DNA from: Alteribacillus sp041949975
GTDB taxonomy: Bacteria > Bacillota > Bacilli > Bacillales > Marinococcaceae
Direction of reading: 5' to 3'
DNA length: 64,000 nt
Assembly: GCF_041949975.1 (NCBI RefSeq)
Contig: NZ_JBHFQG010000016.1
Location: forward strand, 1 to 64,000
The notes under the pieces are model-generated. The model was not told where the DNA came from. It did not search any database and was given only the letters and a program-made list of their open reading frames with translations. This document shows positions 32,793-42,022 of the stretch, one piece after another. The position numbers and the translations under genes are program-made. Position 1 is the first letter of the stretch. The number at the start of each line of letters is the position of its first letter.

Positions 32793-33797
32793 TTATTGTT
32801 GTTTTGCCATATATGCGGCAAGGTCTACAACACGATTAGAATATCCAAACTCGTTGTCATACCAGGAAATTACTTTAACCATATTATCTTCCATTACCAT
32901 GGTGGAAAGGGCATCGATTGTGGAAGAGTTAGCATTACCGTTGTAGTCGCCAGAAACGAGAGGCTCTTCGCTGTAGCCAAGAATACCTTTAAGTTCGCCT
33001 TCTGCCGCTTCTTTTAATGCATTATTCACATCATCTGCAGTTACGTTTTCCTCAAGCTCTGCCACAAGGTCAACAAGTGAAACGTTTGGAGTTGGAACAC
33101 GCATTGCTCCTCCGTTCAGTTTGCCTTCCAGTTCAGGAAGCACAAGTGCAACTGCTTTTGCAGCCCCTGTGGAAGTAGGGATGATGTTTTCTGCTGCAGC
33201 ACGTGCACGGCGGTAGTCTTTATGCGGAAGGTCAAGAATTTGCTGATCGTTTGTGTAAGAGTGAACAGTAGTCATCATACCGCGCTTCAAACCAAACTTA
33301 TCGTTTAAGACTTTAGCGTAAGGAGCGAGGCAGTTTGTCGTACAAGAAGCATTAGATACAATGTCATGCTTGGATGGGTCATACGTGTTTTCGTTAACGC
33401 CCATAACAAATGTAGCATCAACGTCTTTACCAGGTGCAGAAATAATAACTTTCTTTGCTCCTGCTTCTAAGTGCTTTGCAGCGTCGTCACGTTGTACAAA
33501 GCGGCCAGTGGATTCTACTACAAGTTCAACGCCAGCGTCTCCCCAGCCAATGTCAGCAGGGTTTCTTTCAGCTGTTACACGGATTTCTTTTCCGCCTACT
33601 ACTAAGTTTTCTCCATTAACAGAAACTTCCTCTTCAAGTTTGCCATGTACAGAATCATACTTCAACAAGTGAGCAAGCATTTCAGCGTCTGTTAAATCGT
33701 TGATTGCTACTACCTCAACATCGTCATTTTTCAAAGCAGCACGGAATACAACACGACCGATTCTTCCAAAACCATTGATACCAATTTTAGTTGCCAT
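32793..33797 (-). CDS. gapA: Glyceraldehyde-3-phosphate dehydrogenase (glycolytic)
   Basis: This NAD-dependent enzyme forms 1,3-bisphosphoglycerate. The 334-residue protein has the Rossmann start GINGFGRIGR, the active-site Cys motif SNASCTTNCLAP, and HSYTNDQQILD. AINDLTD carries the acidic residue that favours NAD. It lies downstream of cggR in the same direction, so it is the CggR-controlled glycolytic enzyme rather than a GapB type. Confidence 0.97.
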   Translation of the reverse strand: MATKIGINGFGRIGRVVFRAALKNDDVEVVAINDLTDAEMLAHLLKYDSVHGKLEEEVSVNGENLVVGGKEIRVTAERNPADIGWGDAGVELVVESTGRFVQRDDAAKHLEAGAKKVIISAPGKDVDATFVMGVNENTYDPSKHDIVSNASCTTNCLAPYAKVLNDKFGLKRGMMTTVHSYTNDQQILDLPHKDYRRARAAAENIIPTSTGAAKAVALVLPELEGKLNGGAMRVPTPNVSLVDLVAELEENVTADDVNNALKEAAEGELKGILGYSEEPLVSGDYNGNANSSTIDALSTMVMEDNMVKVISWYDNEFGYSNRVVDLAAYMAKQQ

Positions 33798-33917
33798 AAG
33801 AAAATTTCCTCCTTGAAGTAAAATAATGCTTTAATACTTATATAAAAACCGGCAGGGATCCCGTCCAAAAAACGGTCTCTACTGCAGGGTTTTGCCAATG
33901 TTTATCCAGGGCATTTT

Positions 33918-34937
33918 TTATAGATTCAATATTGCTTGAGCTGCCCCTTCATCTGTGATTAGAACGTCACTTGGACGATACTTCATATAAGCGGTGATGG
34001 CTTCTGCTTTGGAGGCTCCGCCAGCTACTGTTATTACAATCTGTTCACTTGTTAGATCATCTAGCTGTAGGCCAATTGTTTTTTCCTTATGAACAATTTT
34101 GCCTGTTCGGTCAAAATAATAACCAAACGCTTCCGCCACAGCTTCTTTATTTTTTAAGGATCCTAATGTTTCTGCTTTAGTTTCCCTTCTTGCAGCCATT
34201 GTTTCTGCTTCTCCAACACCATGGACGACCATTTTTGCCTGTCGGATTATCTTAAGAAGTTCCTTAATGCCGGGTTCCAGAATTAATGATTCTCTTGTTT
34301 CATCACTTAATTGATCCGGCACATGCAATAATCTATACTTCCCGCGGGCTTTCATGGCCATCGTCGAACTGATGGTATTCGATTGAATTTCCACTTTCTC
34401 ACCCAAACCGCCGCGAGCAGGAACAAATGACACTTCATCTAAGTTCGAATCTGGTGTCATCATATCGGCTACTGCTGCAAGTGTAGTTCCACCTGCCACA
34501 GCTACAATATCTTTAGAAGCAAGCTTTTCTTTCATTTGCTGAACGCATGCTCTTCCCATTTCTTTTTTTACCCATGAATAACGATCGCTATTCCCGGATA
34601 CAATAATTGTTCGACTGACACGGAGCGTACGGGCAAGACGTTCTTCCATATCTGTCAGCCCTGACACAGATTTCATTACTTCTTCGAGCCCTTCAAGAAG
34701 ATCTTCCCCTTCTTCTGTTAACGTCATTCCTCCGCTTCCAATATAGACAAGGCCCTGCTCTTTTAGAAACATAACCTCTCCACGAAGAACGCGTTCAGAA
34801 ACGTCAAGACTGCCAGCCAGTGTCCGTCTGCCAACAGGCTGCTTTAAGCGGAGATATTGTAAAATCTGATAACGTTTTTCCATTGCTTCCAGGATGTCCG
34901 GCTGCAACTTCTTTTGTAATTCAATCAAATTTCTCAT
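33918..34937 (-). CDS. cggR: Central glycolytic genes repressor
   Basis: CggR represses the gapA operon and is relieved by fructose 1,6-bisphosphate. The 339-residue SorC-family protein has an N-terminal HTH (LKQPVGRRTLAGSLDVSERV) and an effector domain with VAGGTTLAAVADMMT, VPARGGLGE and GGASKAEAITAYM. The start at 34937 follows GGTGATGG. It overlies its own operator, 29 bp upstream. Confidence 0.96.
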   Translation of the reverse strand: MRNLIELQKKLQPDILEAMEKRYQILQYLRLKQPVGRRTLAGSLDVSERVLRGEVMFLKEQGLVYIGSGGMTLTEEGEDLLEGLEEVMKSVSGLTDMEERLARTLRVSRTIIVSGNSDRYSWVKKEMGRACVQQMKEKLASKDIVAVAGGTTLAAVADMMTPDSNLDEVSFVPARGGLGEKVEIQSNTISSTMAMKARGKYRLLHVPDQLSDETRESLILEPGIKELLKIIRQAKMVVHGVGEAETMAARRETKAETLGSLKNKEAVAEAFGYYFDRTGKIVHKEKTIGLQLDDLTSEQIVITVAGGASKAEAITAYMKYRPSDVLITDEGAAQAILNL

Positions 34938-34965
34938 ATGTATCCATCACCAGAATTTCGACCGG

Positions 34966-35001
34966 GTCGTTTTTTGTCCCACTGTGACATTTTAAGTCCC
35001 A
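34966..35001 (-). promoter_or_regulatory. CggR operator
   Basis: On the minus strand the sequence reads TGGGAC-N6-TGTC-N4-TGGGAC-N6-CGAC. This fits the tandem CggR site CGGGAC-N6-TGTC-N4-CGGGAC-N6-TGTC of B. subtilis, with three or four substitutions and exact spacing. It lies 29-64 bp before cggR, so cggR-gapA is autoregulated. Confidence 0.85.
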
Positions 35002-35281
35002 CCATCGGTATAAAAAAAGGTTTGTTTCAATTTCCTGTTTTATCATAACAATAAATGTTTGGGTTCGCAACAATCTATTTTTTATATTGCCCCTGTATTT
35101 ATATTTCTAAACATTAGAAAGTTCAAAGGAAAGGCGGCTGGAGATTCCTTTTTCGCTGCAATTAACATAGATTCAGCCTTTTTACAGATCGATCATATTT
35201 TCTATTTTATGCAACGCAACAAAGTATGGTTCCGCCACAGCACCCATCTTTGGCGGCAAGTCGATGTTTGTAATAAACAGG
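35002..35281. other. Gap between rpoN and the cggR operator, no gene seen
   Basis: The segment presumably holds the cggR promoter near the operator. An open plus-strand frame here has no RBS and no family resemblance. Confidence 0.4.
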
Positions 35282-35318
35282 AAAAGGGCTGCCTCCTTTT
35301 AGAAGCAGCCTCTTTTTG
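35282..35318. terminator. Terminator after rpoN
   Basis: GGCTGC and GCAGCC form a stem with T-rich tails on both sides, directly past the rpoN stop. Confidence 0.8.
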
Positions 35319-36674
35319 TTAATACCGTTTTCTCTTAGAAGATGAAGGTATATTCAATTCTCCTCTGTATTTTGCTATAGCCCGGCGTGATATAGCAATG
35401 TCGTGTTCCTCTTTTATAAATTCTGCTATTTTTTGATCAGACAAAGGTTTTTGTTTGTTTTCTTGTACGACCAACTCTTTTATCATCGATTTTATAACAA
35501 AAGTTGAAGTCTGTTCGCCTGTGCTGTTATTCATCCCCGCTGAGAAAAAGTATTTTAACTCAAACAACCCGTGAGGCGTTTGAACGTATTTCTGATTTGT
35601 CGTCCTCGACACAGTTGATTCATGAACATCTGCAGCTTCCGCTACATCCTTTAAGGTAAGGGGTTTGATAGCTGAAGGACCTTTTTTGAAAAAATCATGC
35701 TGAAATCGGACGATCGCTTCTGTTATGTTTCGAATGGTCTGTTGACGCTGGTCAATACTTTTCAGCAGCCAGACAAGCTGCTTATATTTTTTCTGCGCGT
35801 ACTCTGCAGCTTCCCCTTCTTCCTTGTTTTCAAGAAGGTGGCGGTACTGACGGTTCATTCTAATTTTAGGCAGACCATCATTATTTAAGCGGACGATGAA
35901 GTCTTCTCCGTCTCTTTCCACATAAACATCAGGCAGCAAATGACCGGGATGGTCTCCTCCGCCAAAACTTGCTCCTGGGTGTGGATCAAGCCGCTGTACA
36001 TCATCATACACTTGCTGGACCTCTTCTAAAGAGGTGCCAAGACATTTGGCGATCTTCTTCCATTTTCTGGCGGCCAGCTCTTCCAAATGATCATTTACGA
36101 TTGTTTCAGCAAAAGGATTTCTTGAAGTCTGGCGCTGCAGCTGCAGCAGCAGGCATTCTTTTAATGAGCGAGCTCCAATACCCGATGGTTCTAGGCTTTG
36201 CAGTTTTGAAACGCACGCTTCGTACTGTTCCTCCGAAACAGCAAACAAAGCAGCTGTTTCTTCATATGTCCCTTCTAAATAGCCGCTGTCACTAACGTTT
36301 CTGGCTAAGTGTTTTAACACTCTTTTTTCATCATCATCGCCTGGCAAAAAGCGGATTTGTTGAATTAAATAATCGGAAATCCTTTCTCTGTCATCTTTAA
36401 TTCGATCAAAAGGCGAAGACATTTCCTGATCTTCTTTCTCTTGTATCTCAGAAGGCTCGTCATTCCACATTACCGGCATATTATATACAGGTTCATCTTT
36501 TAAATCAGTATTCCGTTCTTCAATTTCCATCATTGGGTTTTCTAACGCCTGTTCTTCTAAATATTCGGACAGTTCAAGGGTAGAAAACTGCAGTAAGGAG
36601 ATCGCCTGGCGTAATTCTTGCGTCATAACAAGCTTCATTGTCTGCTGTTGAAACAGTCCCATTTCCAGATTCAC
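35319..36674 (-). CDS. rpoN: RNA polymerase sigma-54 factor
   Basis: Sigma-54 (SigL in Bacillus) recognises -24/-12 promoters with an activator. The 451-residue protein has the Gln/Leu-rich region I (QQQTMKLVMTQELRQAISLL), an acidic region II, the core-binding region, and the C-terminal DNA-binding part with the RpoN box region ISRRAIAKYRGELNIPSS. It starts with GTG at 36674 after GAGGAGG. A cre site lies between promoter and RBS. Confidence 0.95.
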   Translation of the reverse strand: MNLEMGLFQQQTMKLVMTQELRQAISLLQFSTLELSEYLEEQALENPMMEIEERNTDLKDEPVYNMPVMWNDEPSEIQEKEDQEMSSPFDRIKDDRERISDYLIQQIRFLPGDDDEKRVLKHLARNVSDSGYLEGTYEETAALFAVSEEQYEACVSKLQSLEPSGIGARSLKECLLLQLQRQTSRNPFAETIVNDHLEELAARKWKKIAKCLGTSLEEVQQVYDDVQRLDPHPGASFGGGDHPGHLLPDVYVERDGEDFIVRLNNDGLPKIRMNRQYRHLLENKEEGEAAEYAQKKYKQLVWLLKSIDQRQQTIRNITEAIVRFQHDFFKKGPSAIKPLTLKDVAEAADVHESTVSRTTNQKYVQTPHGLFELKYFFSAGMNNSTGEQTSTFVIKSMIKELVVQENKQKPLSDQKIAEFIKEEHDIAISRRAIAKYRGELNIPSSSKRKRY

Positions 36675-36693
36675 GCCGCTTCCTCCTCTCGTT

Positions 36694-36719
36694 TGTAAGC
36701 GGTTTCTATATTTATTATA
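36694..36719 (-). promoter_or_regulatory. cre site and -10 region of rpoN
   Basis: TGTAAGCGGTTTCT (36694-36707, plus-strand reading) matches the CcpA operator at 12-13 of 14 positions. It lies between the TG-A-TATAAT extended -10 (36714-36719, minus) and the RBS, i.e. downstream of transcription start. In B. subtilis sigL is repressed by CcpA through a cre acting as a roadblock, and the placement here is the same. Confidence 0.8.
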
Positions 36720-36809
36720 TCATATGATATACGGCACGTACTTTTTCCTCTGAACTTTTATTTAAGACAGAAAAATCAAAAAATTTATTATATTTATTTA
36801 ATGAAATAT

Positions 36810-37055
36810 TTAATCTTTCCATTCTAAATAAAATCCAGTTTTATGATGTTTTCCTTTTTTCACATACTCTAAGGAAACTCGCACGTCTTTAGAAGGAGAT
36901 AAGGTGATTTGCTCCTTTCCATTCTCCACGGTCGTTTTTCCTTGTTTTCTTAAAGAGGCTGCTATCTCTTCTAAATGTAGAGCTGCTTCTTCTAATGTAG
37001 ACCGGTTTTCTTTTTCGAACCGAATATCTTCTCCAAGGCGTTCCTGACCAAACAT
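36810..37055 (-). CDS. Small amphi-Trp-like protein
   Basis: The 81-residue protein has a helical part (RSTLEEAALHLEEIAASLRK) and beta strands (TTVENGKEQITLSPSKDVRV, then TGFYLEWKD). That is the layout of the short amphi-Trp domain proteins annotated in many prokaryotes; their role is unknown. Between sigL and clpP it stands alone, with an RBS (AGGGGGAAGAG). The family call is tentative. Confidence 0.55.
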   Translation of the reverse strand: MFGQERLGEDIRFEKENRSTLEEAALHLEEIAASLRKQGKTTVENGKEQITLSPSKDVRVSLEYVKKGKHHKTGFYLEWKD

Positions 37056-37301
37056 AACACTCTTCCCCCTCTGTTAATCATAGTATTGCTTCTATTATAT
37101 CTTACTTTTGAATGAATGAAAAAGGTTGAGAGGATTTGGTTTGAAATAAAGAAAAAAAGGATAAGATACATGCAGGGTTTATCATATTTTTATCGAAATA
37201 CAGGAGAAGATCAGTTTGGTGGGAATATACTGATCTTTTCTGTATAATGGTGAACAGTACAGCCAGGTTTTACATATTAATCTTAGCGGACTGTCTTATC
37301 A

Positions 37302-37331
37302 TTTGACCATTATTGACCATTAAGTTATCAT
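37302..37331 (+). promoter_or_regulatory. CtsR box overlapping a clpP promoter
   Basis: On the minus strand GGTCAAT-AAT-GGTCAAA (37302-37318) matches the CtsR heptad repeat in all but one position. TTGACC (37303-37308), 17 nt, then TATCAT (37326-37331) makes a plus-strand sigma-A promoter whose -35 lies in the box. A further -10-like TATAAT at 37243-37248 and an inverted repeat (GATCAGT...ACTGATC, 37209-37235) lie upstream and complete the 37056-37388 gap. Confidence 0.82.
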
Positions 37332-37388
37332 GGATTCAACAGCAATGATAAGCGCTGGATGTATTATATGATAGGAGGATGTATAAAC

Positions 37389-37967
37389 ATGAATCTAATA
37401 CCTACAGTAATTGAACAAACTAACCGCGGGGAACGCGCCTATGACATTTATTCCCGTCTATTGAAAGACCGCATAATTATGCTGGGTTCAGGAATTGATG
37501 ATAATATCGCCAATTCCGTAGTAGCACAGCTTCTTTTCCTTGCTGCGGATGATCCTGAAAAAGATATCTCTCTTTACATTAACAGCCCGGGTGGTTCCAT
37601 TACTGCCGGAATGGCAATCTACGATACGATGCAGCACATCAAACCCCAAGTATCCACCATCTGTGTCGGTATGGCTGCATCAATGGGCGCGTTTTTGCTC
37701 ACTGCCGGCGAACCTGGCAAACGTTTTGCTCTTCCAAACAGTGAGGTCATGATTCACCAGCCGCTCGGCGGAACACAAGGGCAGGCAGCCGATATTGAAA
37801 TTCATGCCCGCCGCATCCTTGAAATGCGCGAAAAGCTCAACAAAATTCTTGCAGAGCGTACTGGCCAGCCACTTGAAGTGATTGAAAAAGATACGGACCG
37901 CGACAACTTCATGTCAGCCGAAGACTCTAAAAAATATGGCTTGATTGACGAAGTACTGTATAAGTAA
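37389..37967 (+). CDS. clpP: ATP-dependent Clp protease proteolytic subunit
   Basis: ClpP forms the tetradecameric protease chamber served by ClpC and ClpX. The 192-193-residue serine peptidase has catalytic Ser in GMAASMGAFLL, His in SEVMIHQPLGG and Asp in DTDRDNFMS. The ATG at 37389 follows AGGAGG; the in-frame codons before it include that RBS. It is CtsR-controlled and also degrades tmRNA-tagged proteins. Confidence 0.98.
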   Translation: MNLIPTVIEQTNRGERAYDIYSRLLKDRIIMLGSGIDDNIANSVVAQLLFLAADDPEKDISLYINSPGGSITAGMAIYDTMQHIKPQVSTICVGMAASMGAFLLTAGEPGKRFALPNSEVMIHQPLGGTQGQAADIEIHARRILEMREKLNKILAERTGQPLEVIEKDTDRDNFMSAEDSKKYGLIDEVLYK

Positions 37968-37969
37968 AC

Positions 37970-38010
37970 AAAAAAGCTCCGGCACCTCTTAAAAGGGCCG
38001 GAGCTTTTTT
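37970..38010. terminator. Bidirectional terminator between clpP and crh
   Basis: GCTCCGGC and GCCGGAGC form a GC-rich stem flanked by A and T runs; it serves the two convergent transcripts. Confidence 0.9.
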
Positions 38011-38266
38011 ATTCTTCTTTTTCTACAAATTCAATGAGTGCCTGCATTGCTTCTTCTTCATCCGTACCATCGGTAATGATTTGAATCTTGCCGCCCGTTC
38101 GAACAGCAAGGCTCATGACGCCCATAATACTTTTGGCGTTCACTTTCTTCTCATCTCTTTCTAGAAAGATATCCGATTGAAAGCGGTTAGCTTCCTGTAC
38201 GAATAATGCTGCGGGTCTTGCTTGCAATCCTGTTTTCAATTTTACTTCAGCCGTTTTTTCTACCAC
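38009..38266 (-). CDS. crh: Catabolite repression HPr-like protein Crh
   Basis: Crh is phosphorylated by HprK and then acts as a CcpA co-repressor. The 85-residue HPr-fold protein has Gln in place of the phosphocarrier His (KTGLQARPAALFV), which distinguishes Crh from HPr. The regulatory Ser46 site (NAKSIMGVMSLAV) is kept. It ends the yvcI-rapZ-yvcK-whiA-crh operon, as in B. subtilis. Confidence 0.96.
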   Translation of the reverse strand: MVEKTAEVKLKTGLQARPAALFVQEANRFQSDIFLERDEKKVNAKSIMGVMSLAVRTGGKIQIITDGTDEEEAMQALIEFVEKEE

Positions 38267-38297
38267 TCACATCTCCTCCATCCAAGATTATCAATAC

Positions 38298-39260
38298 TTA
38301 CGTTTTTTCAAGCTGTACCGTCTCACCTTTTCGAATTTTTTCTGCTAATTGATCAATTTTTCGTAGGCGGTGATTTACCCCTGACTTACTAACCGGGCCG
38401 TTAGGGACCATTTCTCCCAATTCTTTTAAGGTGACATCTTGATGTTTTACTCGAAGCTCTGCAATTTCTCTTACTTTCTCTGGCAAATTTTGAAGTCCGA
38501 TTTCATTATCAACGAGCTGAATATTTTCTACCTGTCTTAATGCAGCACCAACTGTTTTGTTTAAGTTGGCGGTTTCACAATTAACCAGCCGGTTGACGGA
38601 GTTTCTCATATCTTTCATTATGCGGACATCTTCAAAATAAAGCAGCGCCTGATGAGCACCTACCACGTTTAGAAACTCTGTTATTTTTTCACTTTCTTTA
38701 ATGTACAAGATGAATCCTTTTTTTCTTTCTAAACTTTTAGAAGGAAGGTGAAATTCATTTAATAAGTCACGTAATGCTTTATTATGTTCTTCATAAAACG
38801 AGAAAATTTCTAAATGGTAAGAAGACGTTTCGGGGTGATTCACGGATCCTCCTGCCAAAAAAGCGCCTCGTAAATATGCGCGTTTGCAGCAATTCATTTT
38901 GATTATGTCGGATGATATTGACCGGATAAAACGGTATCCATCTTCCATAATGCTTAAATCACTTAAAAGCTCCCGTGCATCTTCTGAGATACGGACTAAA
39001 TAAACGTTGTTTTTTTTCAGCCGCATCTTTTTTCTTACCATTAATTCCACAACGGTTCCTTTGTACACTTTTTTGATCAACATATAAATACGTCTTGCTA
39101 TCGCTGCATTTTCTGTAGAAACGTCTAAAAGCATTTCTTTGTTTCCAAAAGAAATAGAGCCATTCATTCTTATTAATGCAGCAAGTTCAGCTTTTGCACA
39201 GCAATCATCTGTTTCAAGCTGAGTTAATTCTTTTTTTGTCATAGCCGCAAAGGATGACAT
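38298..39260 (-). CDS. whiA: WhiA-family DNA-binding protein
   Basis: WhiA affects cell division and chromosome segregation in Bacillus. The 320-residue protein has the degenerate LAGLIDADG-type domain (YLRGAFLAGGSVNHPETSSYHLE) and a C-terminal helix-turn-helix (VTLKELGEMVPNGPVSKSGVNHRLRKI). It lies between yvcK and crh. Confidence 0.96.
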   Translation of the reverse strand: MSSFAAMTKKELTQLETDDCCAKAELAALIRMNGSISFGNKEMLLDVSTENAAIARRIYMLIKKVYKGTVVELMVRKKMRLKKNNVYLVRISEDARELLSDLSIMEDGYRFIRSISSDIIKMNCCKRAYLRGAFLAGGSVNHPETSSYHLEIFSFYEEHNKALRDLLNEFHLPSKSLERKKGFILYIKESEKITEFLNVVGAHQALLYFEDVRIMKDMRNSVNRLVNCETANLNKTVGAALRQVENIQLVDNEIGLQNLPEKVREIAELRVKHQDVTLKELGEMVPNGPVSKSGVNHRLRKIDQLAEKIRKGETVQLEKT

Positions 39261-39326
39261 GTTGGCTCACCGCCCTTTACTCTTTCGGGCCGTATCTTTA
39301 CAGAAGCGGCCTTCCCTAACCAATAT

Positions 39327-40271
39327 TTAAAGTTCAGTTAATAAAGATTGCGATACTTTTACAGCATTGTGGCGTAAAAGATTATCTTTAAATTGCATAA
39401 ACTCATCTTTAATAACTCTCAATCCCAGTTTTCCTATTCTGTTTTCATCACATAGAACAGGTACAGCGTCTTCCTCTGCATATCGTTTAATAATTTGCTC
39501 TGGTATGTCCCCATTATTCACTAGCACTGTATCTATAACTCCTTTGCCAGTGTGATGATAAATGGCTTCTACATGATCAGCTGCTGAGAAATGGTCCGTC
39601 TCTCCTGCTTGCGTCATGCCGTTGCATATATAAACTTTTCTCGCTGCTGCTTCCCGTATAGCATCCGTAATGCCTGGCACAAGCAGATTTGGAATAACAC
39701 TTGTATAAAGACTACCCGGACCTAAAACAATCAGATCTGCTTTTTGAATTGCTTCAAGACTCTCAGGAAGAGGCTGAACCGTAGATGGTGACAAAAATAC
39801 TCTTTTAATTCGCTTTCCTGACTTCGGTATGCTTGACTCTCCTTTAACAAAGGTGCCGTCCAGCATTTCTGCATGCAGTTCTATGCTTTGATTAGCGGCC
39901 GGGAATACTTTTCCCCGCACATTCAGCACTGTACTCAATTCACTTATTCCTCTGGCAAAATCACCGGTAATGGAAGTCATGCCGGCAAGTAGCAAGTTTC
40001 CTAACGAATGTCCGGTTAAACCGTTTCCATTTTCAAAGCGATGCTGAAATAATTGTTCAATCATCGGTTCTACTTCAGCAAGAGCTACTAAAACGTTACG
40101 GACATCCCCTGGGGGAGGAATATTAAATTCTTTACGAAGCCTTCCTGAACTGCCACCATCATCAGCAACGGTTACGATAGCTGTAATATCAACCGAAAAG
40201 GTTTTTAGTCCCCGCAACAGTACGGAAAGCCCTGTTCCCCCGCCGATGACTACGATGTTAGGCTTATCCAC
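39327..40271 (-). CDS. yvcK: YvcK/MgfK-type gluconeogenesis factor
   Basis: The 314-residue CofD-fold protein binds UDP-sugars and is needed for growth on gluconeogenic substrates and for proper wall synthesis in Bacillus. Visible motifs are VIGGGTGLSVLLRGLK, VTVADDGGSSGRLRKEF, GNLLLAGMTSITGDF and LGPGSLYTSVIPNL. It overlaps rapZ by 8 nt. Confidence 0.95.
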   Translation of the reverse strand: MDKPNIVVIGGGTGLSVLLRGLKTFSVDITAIVTVADDGGSSGRLRKEFNIPPPGDVRNVLVALAEVEPMIEQLFQHRFENGNGLTGHSLGNLLLAGMTSITGDFARGISELSTVLNVRGKVFPAANQSIELHAEMLDGTFVKGESSIPKSGKRIKRVFLSPSTVQPLPESLEAIQKADLIVLGPGSLYTSVIPNLLVPGITDAIREAAARKVYICNGMTQAGETDHFSAADHVEAIYHHTGKGVIDTVLVNNGDIPEQIIKRYAEEDAVPVLCDENRIGKLGLRVIKDEFMQFKDNLLRHNAVKVSQSLLTEL

Positions 40272-41157
40272 GATTGTATTTCTTTCCTTTCTCTAAATCC
40301 CGGTGACTTTTATGCGTCGCATAGTCCCCGGCAAAATAATCGCCTATATACTCAGCGAGGGTCACCGAACGGTGTTTTCCTCCTGTGCAGCCAATGGCTA
40401 TAATAAGCTGGCTTTTTCCTTCCCGTTTATATTGAGGAAGCATATACTCGAGCATATCAATCAGTTTTTTTATAAATTCCTTTGTCTCTGACCATTTTAA
40501 CACATACGAAGAAACTTCCTCTTCTAGACCGGTCTTCGGCTGAAGGTGGTCAATATAATGAGGATTTGGCAAAAAGCGTACATCAAACACGAGATCAGCA
40601 TCGATAGGAAGACCATATTTAAAACCAAAGGACATAACATTGACAGAAAAAGCGTCTTTTTCAGGTCCTGAAAAATATTGGATAATGCGTTCGCGCAGCT
40701 GTTTCGGTTTTAAATCACTCGTATCAATAATTTGCCGGGCTCTTCCTTTTAAATCCTCTAGTATCTCTCTTTCGTGCTGAATACCTTCAAGAGGCGCTTC
40801 TTCAGCAGCCAGCGGATGAGAACGGCGTGTTTCTTTATACCGCTGTACAAGTATATTATCTTTAGCGTCTAAAAATAATATATGAGTGCTCAAATTGGAC
40901 TGCAGCCGTAATTGATCAACAGCTTCAAACAAATGATCAAAAAACTCACGGCCCCGCAGATCAATAACTAATGCTACTTTATTCATTTTACCGCCGGAGT
41001 TTTCGATTAATTCGATAAATGTGGGAATTAATGCTGGAGGTAGATTATCGACACAATAATACCCTAAATCCTCAAAGCTTTGCATGGCTACTGTTTTACC
41101 AGCCCCTGACATTCCGGTAATGATTACTACCTGAATATCTTCATTTGGCTGACCCAT
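40264..41157 (-). CDS. rapZ: RapZ-family nucleotide-binding protein (YvcJ)
   Basis: The 297-residue P-loop protein has Walker A in ITGMSGAGKTVAMQ and a Walker B-like LVIDLRGREFF. The C-terminal domain carries AIGCTGGKHRSVTLAEYI. In E. coli RapZ is an RNA-binding adaptor for GlmZ decay; in Bacillus YvcJ hydrolyses nucleotides and affects competence. It overlaps yvcK. Confidence 0.95.
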   Translation of the reverse strand: MGQPNEDIQVVIITGMSGAGKTVAMQSFEDLGYYCVDNLPPALIPTFIELIENSGGKMNKVALVIDLRGREFFDHLFEAVDQLRLQSNLSTHILFLDAKDNILVQRYKETRRSHPLAAEEAPLEGIQHEREILEDLKGRARQIIDTSDLKPKQLRERIIQYFSGPEKDAFSVNVMSFGFKYGLPIDADLVFDVRFLPNPHYIDHLQPKTGLEEEVSSYVLKWSETKEFIKKLIDMLEYMLPQYKREGKSQLIIAIGCTGGKHRSVTLAEYIGDYFAGDYATHKSHRDLEKGKKYNRG

Positions 41158-41183
41158 GACTGCATCCTTCCCTTCTCTCTATC

Positions 41184-41654
41184 TTATTCGAATGTTTCTT
41201 CACTTTGCAGTTCGCAGGATATTAATTGGTAGGTTGGAGTATAACGGAAGGTGCCATACAATACACCGCTGTCTTCTAAAATGTGCTGTAAAATCCGCTG
41301 GTCTCCTTCTGCCATAGATAATGTGTTTACTTTTTCTTTTGGCTGCCAGGAAAGATGTCCCTCTGGAGATTCTTTCAGCAGGTTTCCTTCCCACTTTTCG
41401 GCCTGAAACGTAAACATCATCCATTCTGAAATTACTTTATCATTTTCTATGATTAAAAAAGTGAAAATACCGCGTATAACTGGATTTTTCACCGTGATTC
41501 CTGTCTCTTCCCAAAATTCACGGACAACAGAATCACGGACAGATTCTCCTGGTTCCATTTTTCCACCAGGTGCCACCCACCAATTTTTGCTGGGCTTTTG
41601 GAGCATAAGTAGTTGGTCATTATGGGTTAACACACAATTTGTGACACGCTGCAT
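41184..41654 (-). CDS. yvcI: Nudix hydrolase YvcI
   Basis: The 156-residue protein has the Nudix box GGKMEPGESVRDSVVREFWEETGI. Its substrate may be a modified nucleotide; family members differ and the target is not evident. I take the ATG at 41652-41654 after GAGGTGA; starts three codons earlier lie inside the RBS. It heads the yvcI-rapZ-yvcK-whiA-crh operon. Confidence 0.88.
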   Translation of the reverse strand: MQRVTNCVLTHNDQLLMLQKPSKNWWVAPGGKMEPGESVRDSVVREFWEETGITVKNPVIRGIFTFLIIENDKVISEWMMFTFQAEKWEGNLLKESPEGHLSWQPKEKVNTLSMAEGDQRILQHILEDSGVLYGTFRYTPTYQLISCELQSEETFE

Positions 41655-41762
41655 GTTCATCACCTCACATTTACTCTTATTAGTATACTATTTGTGAGGG
41701 GTTTTGCTCAATTTTTTCACATTTGTTCGTAAAATAATTAGAGAAGTTCGGATCAGCGTGTT

Positions 41763-41830
41763 TTAAAGGTCCCTAAAGGCGCTATGTCCTGTGGCACCGG
41801 CGGCATAAGTGCGTCCAGTAGCTGAATGCC
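41763..41830. repeat. GC-rich segment, possible dispersed repeat
   Basis: Within the AT-rich gap 41655-42022 a block beginning GGTCCCTAAAGGCGCTATGT and ending GCATAAGTGCGTCC stands out in base composition. It has partial internal complementarity (GGCGCTATG with CATAAGTGCG). It looks like an interspersed repeat, but only one copy is in this window. Nothing else but the trxB terminator was seen in the gap. Confidence 0.3.
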
Positions 41831-41878
41831 AAAATTTTACTTATCCTGTTCATCAAAAAATTTTTATACTTAACCATG

Positions 41879-41909
41879 CAAAAAAAGAGCACAGGCCTCT
41901 GCCTGTGCT
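41879..41909 (-). terminator. Terminator of trxB
   Basis: AGCACAGGC and GCCTGTGCT on the minus strand, followed by CTTTTTTTG. Confidence 0.9.
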
Positions 41910-42022
41910 GCACCAGGATATATAAAAAGGGGGTCAATTACTAAATTAATTTTACTCTTTTTTTATTTCATGTTTGTTACAAAATCGTTAAAAACGATTT
42001 AAAATGAACAATTTTCGTCGCA

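Noticed and set aside
35059..35322. 87-codon plus-strand frame between cggR and rpoN
   Set aside because: No RBS; it runs through the rpoN terminator hairpin.
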